From positions 81,248,877 to 81,312,876 of the forward strand of contig CM048840.1 of assembly GCA_026545765.1 (NCBI GenBank): DNA of 64,000 nucleotides, written 5' to 3'. Below, piece by piece: positions 1-9,549 of the stretch. Below the pieces are notes generated by a model. It was not told the origin of the DNA. It did no database searches and saw only the letters and a program-made list of their open reading frames with translations. The stretch's first letter is position 1, and each line of letters begins with the position of its first letter. The DNA is from Plantago major. Lineage: Eukaryota > Streptophyta > Magnoliopsida > Lamiales > Plantaginaceae. The translations under genes and the position numbers were made by a program.

Positions 1-1440
1 CTTGTTTCAAATTCTGCATTCTATTAAGAAGCTCCAGCCTCGATTCAGTCAACTCCTTGATCTTGGGGCTAATCAGAGTAACATTCTCTTTTCTCTCAGA
101 AAGAGCAGGAGCTGGAGCAGGGGTGGAGAAGTCGGAGTCAGAATTTGCCATTGGAATTGCATAGTGGTAAGGTTGTTGAGAAGCCAGATATGATGATTAA
201 ACCGGAAACTCCACCTACACCAATAGTAGATGTTACTGGGGTGGAAGCTGAGGAGATTATTGAGGACCCAAGAAGCAGCACTGAGGTTCTACATAAATAT
301 AATAACCCCTTCCGCCCCCCAGGACCACCAGTTTCCAAGATATTACCATACCTTGGGAGAGTTAAGAAGCCAAAAGACGACAGTAAGTTCAAATCTATTC
401 TGGCAATGCTTTCAAAAGTGAACGTGAACATGCCACTGCTGGAGCTTATTGATAATGTCCCCTCCTATGCTAAGTTCTTCAAGGAGCTTAATGCTAATAA
501 GAAGAAGCTTTTGTCTACTGAAAAGCTGATTCTTCCAGAAACAGGAAATTTTGTGTTCGGGTTACCAAGGAAACAACAAGACCCAGGGAGTTTTGTCATT
601 GATATACAAATGGAGAATGGGAAGGTAGCAAAAGGTATGCTCGACTTGGGAGCAAGCATTAATCTTATTACCCATGACCTTTATCAGGAGCTCGGTCTGG
701 GGAAGTTGGAACCAGTGAATATGACTTCGCAGATGGTTGATTATAGTATCCAGCGATCGCTTGGTATTATTCGGGATGCTTTGGTCAAGGTTGACACATA
801 CTTGGTACCAGTAGATTTTGTAGTTCTAGCTCCCAGCAATGCAACAACCAGCAGCAGAAACCATGTGATTTTGCTAGGACGGCCATTCATGAAAACTGTC
901 AAACTTCAAGTCGATGTTGCAGAAGGAAAAATAGCAATGGATATCGGAGGAAATCGAATCAGCAAGTACGCAGTGCGTCTTTCAGGTAACTCTAATGCCT
1001 ATTCTGTTACAAAATGTGAAACTAAACATGAGATTGCCAAAGAATTTCATTGCATCATTGATGACTGTGTATATACCACTTTGCTTGATGACATTACTAG
1101 CGATAAGTTAGAAGCTGCTTTAACACTAGATCCTGATAGGGAAATTCTGAGTGAGGAAAGTCATGTGCTAATATGTGCTTTAGATTCAGCTGAAACTGAA
1201 CTGGCAGGTGAACTCGATTCCCCTAGTGAGCCATTAGGTGAAATCGACTCCCTCAGTAGCAATAATGGGGAAATCAAACCCCCTAGGCCTGACCTTAAGG
1301 AACTTCCATCCCACCTTAAGTATGCTTTCCTTGGTGAAAATCGGTCCAAACCTGTGATAATCTCTTCTAAATTGCAAAAGGAAGAAGAGAACCAACTTGT
1401 TGAGCTTCTTAAGGATAATTTTGCGCCATAGGATGGGGAA
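1..1440 (+). pseudogene. Athila gag tail and aspartic protease region
   Basis: This region codes for the end of a capsid-type polyprotein followed by a retropepsin-like aspartic protease. The active-site motif is DLGASINLI at about 640-665, and the flap/second-half motif VILLGRPF follows at about 870-890. The Asp-Leu-Gly-Ala variant instead of DTGA/DSGA is usual in Athila proteases. A charged linker rich in Glu and Ser follows and leads into the polymerase region. The upstream part, PFRPPGPP and the proline-rich linker, matches the junction seen between gag and protease in this lineage. The true start lies left of the window. It is part of a broken element, so no functional protein is claimed. 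Confidence 0.8.
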
Positions 1441-2862
1441 TTGGAGACATTAAGGGCATTAGCGCAACCCGTTGCACACATAGGATAAGTTTAGAAGATG
1501 ATGCTAAACCTGTTAGGCAACCCCAGTGCAGGCTCAGTCCTATCATGCAAGATGTAGTGAAAATTGAGATCCTTAAGATTCTTGAGCACGACATAATTTA
1601 CCCCATAGCTGATAGTAGATGGGTGAGTCCTGTGCATGTAGTTCCTAAGAAGTCGGGGGTTACTGTCAAAACAAATGAGAAGGGCATAGAGGTCCCAGTA
1701 AGAAAAACCACGGGGTGGCATGTATGCATTGACTACAGGAAACTAAACGCAGCCACCAAGAAAGACCACTTCCCTCTGCCATTCATTGATGAGATGCTTA
1801 ACCGCCTTGCTGGGCGAGATTTCTATTGTTTTTTGGATGGTCTTTCAGGTTTCTACCAAATACCCATTGCTCAGGTGGATCAGGAGAACACGACATTTAC
1901 CTATCCTTATGGGACTTTTGCCTATCGCAGAATGCCTTAAGGACTGTGCAATGCTCCTGCTACTTTTCACAGATGCATGCTTTCTATATTTTCTGACATG
2001 GTGCAGGATTTTATAGAGGTTTTCATGGATGACTTCTCTCTTTTCGGAGATTCTTTTGCTGATTGCTTACATAAACTTGATAAAGTGCTTAAACGCTGCA
2101 TTGAGTGTTACTTAACTCTTAGCTGGGAAAAAAGTCACTTTATGGTTAGAGAAGGAATTATCTTAGGACATGTAGTCTCAAAACGTGGGATAGAAGTTGA
2201 TAGAGCAAAGCTTGATGTGATTGTTAAACTTCCCCCTCCCACTTGTGTGAAAGAGATGCAATCTTTTCTTGGGCATGTTAGTTTTCATAGGAGATTCATT
2301 AAGGATTTTTCGAAAATTTCTAAGTGTTTGAGCAACTTGCTTATGAAAGATGTGCCTTTTGTTTTCAATGATAAATGCATGCAGGCCTTTAACATCTTGA
2401 AAGAACAGCTTGTTTCCGCTCCCATTGTTGTTGCTCCTAACTGGTCCTTACCCTTTGAGATTATGTGTGATGCTTCTGATTTCGCTTTAGGTGTTGTTTT
2501 AGGACAAAGGGTAAATGGGCATTTTCATGTGATTTACTATGCCAGCAAGACACTTAACCCTGCGCAGGTTAACTACACCACAACTGAGAAAGAATTCCTA
2601 ACTGTTCTTTTCGCATTGGATAAATTTTGTTCGTATCTGAAAGGGTTCAAAGTGATCATCCACACGGATCACGCTGCGATCCGCCACCTCGTGGCCAAGA
2701 GTGATTCTAAGCCGCGCCTCATTCGGTGGGTTTTGATGTTACAGGAGTTCAATTGTGAAATAGTTGATAAGTGTGGTAAAGATAATCTTGTTGCTAACCA
2801 TTTATCTAGGCTTGATCCTAAGACAATCTCCCCTTCTCCACCTATTCCTGATGACCTACCTG
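1440..2862 (+). pseudogene. Athila reverse transcriptase and RNase H region
   Basis: The region encodes the polymerase that copies element RNA into DNA. Visible motifs are the RT fingers stretch CIDYRKLNAATKKDHFPLPF at about 1725-1785, the palm motif YCFLDGLSGFYQIPIA, and the second catalytic motif [12 protein letters not shown] near 2020-2050. The connection segment has [18 protein letters not shown]. RNase H follows with [14 protein letters not shown] near 2465-2510, a TEKEFL motif near 2585, and [10 protein letters not shown] near 2660-2690. The block ends at the boundary with the nested chromovirus at 2863. It carries a few lesions and is treated as a fossil. Confidence 0.88.
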
Positions 2863-4316
2863 ATGTCTAAATGTGAATTTAATTAGTACCTATGCATGTC
2901 CAATTTCTTGGTTTAATTGTTCAAAATGCATGTTTAATTGTGAATTCAATTTATTTGCTTTAGATGTTGCATTTTATGTGTGTGTCACATTTTAATTATG
3001 TACATTTGACCCTAAAATTGTACCAAACATTTTTTACTCTTATAAATCTGATTAATTATCATTAGTTAGTGGGTTTTAATGTTGGTGAAAAACTTGAAAG
3101 GTCCCTCTTAATTTTGGGTCAATTATTATTGGTTTTATCATGGTTTTTAAGTGATTTTAAGGCATTTAAATTGCCAATTACTCTTGGCTCTTCACCCTTT
3201 CATATTCACTCATTCCCACCTATAAATAACCTCATATGCAGCCCTCATTTGCCCCATCAACATTCTGAAAATTTTGCTAAAAAATAAATCTTCAAGTACT
3301 ATCTTTTCTTAAAAGTTTATAGCATGTTCATCTTGCAAGTACTTTCTAAGTGCTTGCTCTTTCTAACACTTCAAAAGGTGAGTGTTCTACAAAACTATAT
3401 ATATGTATTATTTTCAAAACCTGGAAGGTAGTTTATCTAATGTCTTATTCATATATATATGTAATGCATGGTTTTTCAAAAACACATACTCTGTTGCATA
3501 AAACGAATGGTAAAAGATTTTTGCATGCTTCCGCTGTTTCAAAAGTATATATATATGTATATGAATTTGTATTGTTTTGCTTGTTGACGGTTCAAGAAAG
3601 ATGCGCATTTGGTTTAGGTTCATTAGCTTGTAGTTTGGTTAGTTGTGTCTAACGAACTACTTGTTGATTTCCTTTGCCCATTCCCTTTAAATCGAGTGAT
3701 AGAAGCCTTCACCGATTTCTTGGGTCGTAGGATTCCATCCTTGATCATGACAAGGTACTGAATGGTTAGGTTGACGAACTTAACAGGGAGCTATAAGGCT
3801 TGTTTAATGTGGGGTTATAAGGAGCGGCATGAAATAAGTTTCCCGAAAGTATATGATATTGATCTTATTTTGGATTGTATGTTCTTGAGTTTTATTATTG
3901 ATATTTAATGGAATTTCAAAACAAAAAAAACTTTGAACACTCATTGAGGTTTTTCTCACGCTTGTTTTGTTTCCTTCCTTGTAGGTGAGATTGTGGCAGA
4001 GGATGAGCAACCGACAAACTCAACAAACTAGGAGTGTACTTGGGATTTGGGGAATTTTGTCATTTAAATAAATTGTCATATTTTGTATTTTCGGAAAACT
4101 CATGTCCTTTCTGTTAGTTACAGTTTATTTTGCATGGCAAGGATGTTGAAAATTATCATGATTTATTAGCTGAATAATAAAATTTTGTTACAGAAACTAA
4201 GACATGAAAGGTTGTCTGTAACATCACATGTTTTACAGAATGTTTCGGTTGGTCTTTCGCTTCACGTTCCGACTGGAACTTATGTTTTTAAAAAACATTA
4301 AATTCGGGACCTTACA
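2863..4316 (+). repeat. 5' LTR of the chromovirus
   Basis: It matches 18724-20174 nearly base for base and is followed directly by the primer-binding site. A TATAAATAA promoter box lies at 3221-3229, with short leader-like sequence after it. The small open frames in this LTR recur in the 3' copy and are not genes. Confidence 0.9.
3221..3229 (+). promoter_or_regulatory. TATA box of the chromovirus LTR
   Basis: TATAAATAA sits about 360 bp into the LTR in a pyrimidine-rich context, and the 3' LTR carries the same box near 19083. Position in the U3/R zone is consistent with the element promoter; no transcript evidence is available. Confidence 0.55.
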
Positions 4317-4318
4317 AG

Positions 4319-4330
4319 TGGTATCAGAGC
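4319..4330 (+). other. Primer-binding site, initiator tRNA-Met type
   Basis: TGGTATCAGAGC lies two bases after the 5' LTR end. It is complementary to the 3' end of plant initiator methionine tRNA and is the usual minus-strand primer site of chromoviruses. Confidence 0.9.
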
Positions 4331-4839
4331 GTAAGTTTTATACTTGGGCTAAACCAGGATAGGGTCTTCGGACTTTTGGGGAAAATGAGTGAGAAGTTTG
4401 TTGAGTTGCCGGTTGATCATTCCTTGCTCACTTCCGAAGTACTATTTCTTACCCTCATGCTTAATTATAATTGTTTTTCTTCCGTTTGAGATTCTTTCTT
4501 TTCTTTAATCCTTTCTGATTTTATTTTTATGGAGCATGGTTTCATTAAAGTCAAAACACTTAGATTTATGCTTTTAGTATTTTCTTTCCTTGCTTGTCTC
4601 TCTTATTAGAAACTTCAATTGTATTATGTAAAATGTTGAGCTTCTTTTTAGTCTTTGTTTAATTGTGGCCTGGTGTATAATTATGTGATGTTACAACTTA
4701 GATTAATATTGCCACTTAGTTTAGTGAAATGTTTATTTTTTTTACTTTGCATTAGAATCATGAGTTCGATTAATTTCCATGTTTAGGCACTTTATTGTTT
4801 AATTTACTTATGCTTCACTTTAACGTTGTTTCATTTTAG
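4331..4839 (+). other. Leader of the chromovirus with an intron-like stretch
   Basis: This stretch has no long ORF. A short ATG frame starts at about 4386, followed by a very T-rich stretch that ends in a pyrimidine tract and TTTTAG immediately before the ATG at 4840. This looks like a plant intron 3' end, so the downstream ORF may have had a short leader exon. It is an inference from base composition only. Confidence 0.35.
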
Positions 4840-5412
4840 ATGGCTGGAGAAAAACAGATTATAATCTTCCGTACCAGTAATCCACCTACTTGCTTTAATC
4901 CCTTCAACTTTAATGAGGAAAAAGGAGGCTATCCTAATGTTGTAGTACACAAATTAATCGCTGAGAGAGAATGTTATTGGGCTCATAACATAAAAAAATC
5001 TGAGTTCCTTGGAAACCAACATTTTATGATTAAGGAATTGGAAGCTAAACTCGTTGAAAAGGAGGCAATCATTGTACAAAAGGATGCAACCATTGCTCAA
5101 AAATATGCTTTCATTGTTGGAAACAATTTACTTTTAGCCCAAAAGGAAGCGATCATAGCCAACAAGGATGCACTAATTGCTGAACAGGTGGAGCTTATTG
5201 CTATTTATGAAAGTGGTGCTCTTATGGAGCCAAATGAAGCTGGTGTCCCGATCCAGGCTGCACCAAATCCCATAAAAGAAGAGGAAGATCCAGAGATTCA
5301 AGGTGATGATGAGGATATGAAGGATGGAGAACTTGATTCTCATGACCCAATGTTGAACCCTAGAGATACTATCTATGTGGGAAGTTCTGATGATGATGAA
5401 GATTTCTCTTAG
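4840..5412 (+). CDS. Unidentified coiled-coil ORF inside the chromovirus
   Basis: A 190-residue frame starts at an ATG and closes naturally. I do not recognise the family. The N-terminal 60 residues (MAGEKQIIIFRTSNPPTCF and following) look globular. Residues about 65-125 form a degenerate repeat of 8-9 residues on the pattern AxxxKEAIIxxKDAxIAQ, predicted coiled coil. The last 60 residues are acidic (DDEDMKDGE, SSDDDEDFS). It sits where a gag would be expected in a chromovirus but has no zinc knuckle and no recognisable capsid motif. It may be a captured host segment, a divergent gag-like protein, or a remnant of another insertion. The preceding TTTTAG and T-rich tract suggest an upstream intron. 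Confidence 0.5.
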   Translation: MAGEKQIIIFRTSNPPTCFNPFNFNEEKGGYPNVVVHKLIAERECYWAHNIKKSEFLGNQHFMIKELEAKLVEKEAIIVQKDATIAQKYAFIVGNNLLLAQKEAIIANKDALIAEQVELIAIYESGALMEPNEAGVPIQAAPNPIKEEEDPEIQGDDEDMKDGELDSHDPMLNPRDTIYVGSSDDDEDFS

Positions 5413-5825
5413 TTCCCTCGTTTTAGATTGAAAACCCCGTGGGCTTATTTATCCACTTCCGTTGGCGTTATCTTCAACTAGTTAGCTTTATTTGGTTACT
5501 TATGCTTCAAACTTGTGTCTTTTAAATAAGTTAAGGTCCTGTTTCATGGTAGTCTCATATGCATGTACTTGGTTTATGGTTATTAAGTTGGTTTGTAATT
5601 GTTGGTCTCTGTATGAAAGTTAGGCAGCAACTTTGGTCGTGTTGTTTGATGTTTCAAGGTCTTTTCAGACGTTGTTCCAACTATGTTTGTTTTCTCTATT
5701 TTGAATATTTTAGAATTGTTTATTTTTTTGTTTATGTTTTAGCACCTTCAAATTCCCTTTGAAGTTGCTTGCTGTAGATTTTTCTTTAAGATGCTTTACG
5801 TTTCTTGTTGGACTTTAGAATTAAG
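5413..5825 (+). other. T-rich spacer after the coiled-coil ORF, ending in a second primer-site-like motif
   Basis: There is no convincing gene here. Composition is strongly T-rich on the plus strand, like a plant 3' untranslated region or intron. It runs into TGGTATCAAAGC (5826-5837), a near match to the primer site at 4319-4330, directly before the RT block. Confidence 0.4.
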
Positions 5826-5829
5826 TGGT

Positions 5830-6572
5830 ATCAAAGCACCTCAGGATTATGCTTACAACCATATGTGACAATCAATTGTTTGCGAAATTCAATAAGTGTG
5901 AATTTTGGTTGTCTCAAGTTGCATTTTTAGGTCATATCATCTCAAGTGAAGGTCTGGTTGTGGACCCTTCCAAAATCGAGGCTGTAGTGTCTTGGAAGAT
6001 GCCTGAAACATCAACAGAGGTGAGAAGCTTTTTGGGTTTAGCTAGTTACTATAGGAGGTTTGTCCCGAAATTTTCTATACTAGCAGGCCCCTTGTCTAGT
6101 TTAATTCAAAAGAAGTCGAAGATTGAGTGGACTGACAAGTGTGAAGCGAGCTTTCAGGAATTAAAGAAGAGGCTTACTTCAGCACCAATTTTGGCACTTC
6201 CTAAAGGAAACGAGAATTTCACAGTTTACACTGATGCCTCTAAGGAAAGTTTGGGTTATGTGTTGATGCAAGGAAGTTGAAGCCTTATGAGCGGAACAAC
6301 CCCACTCATGATCTTGAGCTAGCAGCAATTGTTTTCGCTCTTGGAAAGTGGAGACACTATCTCTATGATACGAAGTTCACGGTCTTTACTGATCATAAGA
6401 GTTTGAAGTACATATTCTCCCAAAAGGACTTGAATATGAGGCAAAGACGATGGATGGAACTTCTTGAGGATTACGATTGTGAGATTCAGTACCATCCAGG
6501 AAAAGCGAACTCAGTAGCAGATGCTCTTAGTCATAAGGTCCACATATCTAATCTCAGCACAATTGAGATATC
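5830..6572 (+). pseudogene. Chromovirus reverse transcriptase C-terminal part and RNase H
   Basis: The RT thumb/connection is recognisable from [20 protein letters not shown] and [17 protein letters not shown] (about 5895-6080). RNase H follows with [14 protein letters not shown] (about 6225-6260), [18 protein letters not shown] and [11 protein letters not shown], and ends with [10 protein letters not shown]. The spacing and motifs are those of Tekay/Del chromoviruses. The block ends at the insertion point of Sire-1. It is a fossil with several lesions. Confidence 0.88.
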
Positions 6573-6577
6573 AACCT
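6573..6577. repeat. Target-site duplication of Sire-1 (left copy, AACCT)
   Basis: AACCT directly precedes the 5' LTR TG and recurs at 17151-17155 directly after the 3' LTR CA. A perfect 5-bp duplication confirms both element ends and a single integration event. Confidence 0.92.
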
Positions 6578-6990
6578 TGAAAGTGCAGTACGCACTTATA
6601 TTTTGATAATCTTGTCTTTCAATAATCAGTTCCAAGTTTGTGTTTGTTGTTGTTGTTTGTGAAGCTGCAGGTCTACCAATGTTGTATAACATTGTGACAG
6701 GATAGAATTCAATGCTGGCATAACATTGAAGATATAACATTACAGTCGACATCAAGAACAAAGCACATTGGACAGGAAACTTGGACTAGAAGTATTTACA
6801 AATCGAACAAGAGATGATTTAAGGAAAAAGAACAACTTGTGGTGAAAGCAAGAAGGAATATATTTTATGAAGAATCAAAATATGAGAAATTCCTTCTATG
6901 CGTATATTGAAGAAAGCAAGTAAAGGGAAAATTGCCCTTGCTGAGATCCTATTGCCTTTCGACATGGATGGAAGAGGTCGATATCTCAAG

Positions 6991-7000
6991 TATATATATA
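6991..7000 (+). promoter_or_regulatory. TATA box of the Sire-1 LTR
   Basis: TATATATATA lies about 410 bp into the LTR and is preserved in the 3' LTR. It is the best promoter candidate for the genomic transcript. Confidence 0.5.
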
Positions 7001-7264
7001 CAAGGATTCAGCAGAGCAATTGGCGAGCCTTTAATATTCAATCGAGATTTTATTAAAAGAGTTTAGGCTTCTTGTTTTCTGCTAGCTTTAGAGTTTGTCT
7101 AAGAGTATTCATTGTTGGAATAACTCTTTCAAACATCGACCTAGAATAGCTTTTACTGTTGGTTCTCTTCTAGGGCTAGTTTTGGTTGTTTAATCAATCG
7201 TCTTTGATTGTATTAAACCTAGTTGATTAGATCTACTTTTCACGTCAAGATATTTTGTTTGACC

Positions 7265-7290
7265 GCCAATATATTTTTCTATATATTGGC
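7265..7290. repeat. Hairpin-forming inverted repeat in the Sire-1 LTR
   Basis: A perfect 10-bp stem (GCCAATATAT with ATATATTGGC) surrounds six bases. The same structure is kept at 16994-17019 in the 3' LTR although the bases just before it differ between the two LTRs. Confidence 0.7.
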
Positions 7291-7423
7291 TTGGTAATAG
7301 AAGTTTCATTATTATTCATCCGCTGCTATCTGTTTACTGTAGACATTGTTGAACAACATTTTTGGCAACATTGTCTGTTGATCTAGTTCCAAGTACCAAT
7401 CCAGGATCCTAAGTTTTAACAAG

Positions 7424-7436
7424 TGGCATCAGAGCC
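7424..7436 (+). other. Primer-binding site of Sire-1
   Basis: TGGCATCAGAGCC follows the LTR end by two bases. It is one base off the standard initiator tRNA-Met complement. Confidence 0.8.
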
Positions 7437-7476
7437 AGCCACCTAACTACTGGTGTCTGGATTTGGTACTACTACA

Positions 7477-9540
7477 ATGGATGCAAACTACAATAGACCT
7501 CCTGTGCTTGATGGGTCCAACTACCATTACTGGCAAATCCGGATGAGGACATACATCAAGTCCCTTCATGGCCGTGCTTGGAGATCCATTCTGGAAGGAT
7601 ACACCTGGCCAACTGAAGGACCTGATGCTGATGGTGACATTGTCCCCATCCCTGAAGAACGCTTCTCTGCAGGTGACATACTTCTTAGCTCTTACAATGA
7701 AAAGGCCTTAAATGCTATCTTTGGTCATGTAGATGCTCATATGTTAAAAATTATTCAAAACTGCACTACTGCAAAACAAGCTTGGAATTTGCTTCAGAGT
7801 CATTGTGAAGGGGATGCTAGTGTCAAACAAACTAAACTTAGAATGCTTTGGTCTCAATTTGAAAATCTAAGAATGGCGGAGGAAGAAACAGTTGACTCTT
7901 ATTTTGAAAAACTTTTGACTCTCTCAAATGAAGTCCAAAGACTGGGAGAAGCTATTTCTAATAGGCAACTTGTTTCCAAAGCTGTTCGATCTCTTTCCTC
8001 AAGATTTAATACCAAAGTCACTATTTTGGAAGACACTCATAACTTGGCAACTATGGATTTTCACACCCTGTTGAACAATTTAAAAATTTTTGAACTAAAT
8101 GAAAATGAGAGACAAGGTATGAAAACTCATAGTATCTCCCTTCACTCTAAATCTAAAGCTAAATCTTGAGTTCTTTGATAGTAGTAGTGATGAGTCGACA
8201 ATATGGTGAGAGGAAGCTTTCAACAATCTTGTGAGGAAGTTCAACAAACTTAGATTCAGAAAAAACTGTGGTCAAGGATCCTCAAGTGGAACCAAAAATT
8301 TCAAAAAGAAAATCAATACTTTCAAAACAGGTTCTGCTTCCAAAACTAGCTCTGAATCTGATTTTGATCGCACTCCTCTTAGTAAGATTAGATGTTTTGA
8401 ATGCCAAGGGTGGGGTCATTATCAAAATGAATGTGCTAACAATCTCAGAAAAGAGAAAAAGAATCTTCTTGCTTGTCTCAGTGATGTCTCAAATGAAGAA
8501 CAGGAAGATGAAGAAAAAGAAGATGATTCAACTACCAATGCGAGAGCTCTCCGTTCATCCACTTACAATGTTGATGACCAATGTTGGGACAACATCGGCA
8601 AGACAACATCAGGAGTAGAAATCTTCTTTGACTATGATGACTCTGAGAACTGTGAAATTTCGGCTCTAACCAAACCTGAGAAATCAGGAATCTCTGATGT
8701 TTTATGTCTACATGGTTCTGTGGATTTTGATACAGATAGTCCTTCAGAAGAGGAAGTCAGTGCGGAACAAATGGTGAAGGATCTGCAACAGATGTATGAG
8801 AAACTCTTCAGTGAATAGAAGACTCTCAGAAAACTCCTCTAGAAAACTGAGAAGGAGAACTACAATCTGAAAGACACCATTGTCAAACTGGAAGCTGAAC
8901 TGACAAAGAAGGACACTGAACTGTTCAAGGTAACCACTGAACTATCTAATGAAAAGAAGGTAATTGCTAAGTGGAACTCCTCTACTTCTAGACTTAATGA
9001 TATGCTTGATATGGATAATGATAGGACCACTGGTCTAGGGTACACTAGTAGTTATGATGCTTCTTTTGATAAGAAACTTGGGTGCAACATGAACTGCACT
9101 GTTAACCCTGATACCCCAGAAGTTGTCAAACCTCTTTCTGAGCTCATAAAAGGTCCTATGTTTGTCAAAGAAAAAGATTTGTTTGTGTGCACTTATTGTC
9201 ACAAACTTGGTCACAAAAAACCTTACTGTTTTAAGTACCAAAAGGACTTAAAAAGGGAACATGTTGAGTCCTCCAACCTCAGTGACCTCTCCAAGAATCC
9301 CTCCCATCTTGCTTCTAGCAAACAAAACAGTGATTTCGATGTTAGCTGCGATGTTGTGACAACATCCACTTCAACAGAGACAGAAAGATGTAATCTTAAG
9401 ACTCTGAAGTCTATCCCTGGTTCTCCTAAACGAGGTAAACCTCCAGGACAGATAAGAAAACACAAGAATGTTTCAAACCATATTTGGGTAGCTAAAGAAA
9501 AACATACTTGCAATGTTGCTTTTTCTGTTGCTACTTCTCC
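7477..9540 (+). pseudogene. Sire-1 gag region
   Basis: The nucleocapsid/capsid polyprotein region of a Copia element. The first ATG giving the conserved start MDANYNRPPVLDGSNYHYW is at 7477, placed shortly after the primer site. The capsid-like part has KQAWNLLQSHCEGD and FENLRMAEEETVDSYFEKL. A zinc knuckle CFECQGWGHYQNEC (CX2CX4HX4C) lies near 8395-8435. A charged coiled-coil section follows, and a second knuckle-like motif CTYCHKLGHKKPYC lies near 9187-9230. Two knuckles and the long acidic linker fit the large gag of Sireviruses. It is a broken fossil. Confidence 0.85.
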
Positions 9541-9549
9541 TAACAATGC

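Larger units (their letters stand above)
6578..7421 (+). repeat. 5' LTR of Sire-1
   Basis: It begins TGAAAGTGCAGTACG and ends TTTTAACA. A TATATATATA box lies at 6991-7000. An inverted repeat, GCCAATATAT and ATATATTGGC around a 6-base loop, lies at 7265-7290. Several CAATGTTG/CAACATTG motifs are present. Confidence 0.93.

Noticed and set aside
3069-3287. Small ORF in the chromovirus LTR, repeated at 18930-19148
   Set aside because: Same frame recurs only because the LTR is duplicated; no protein-like composition and it spans the TATA region.
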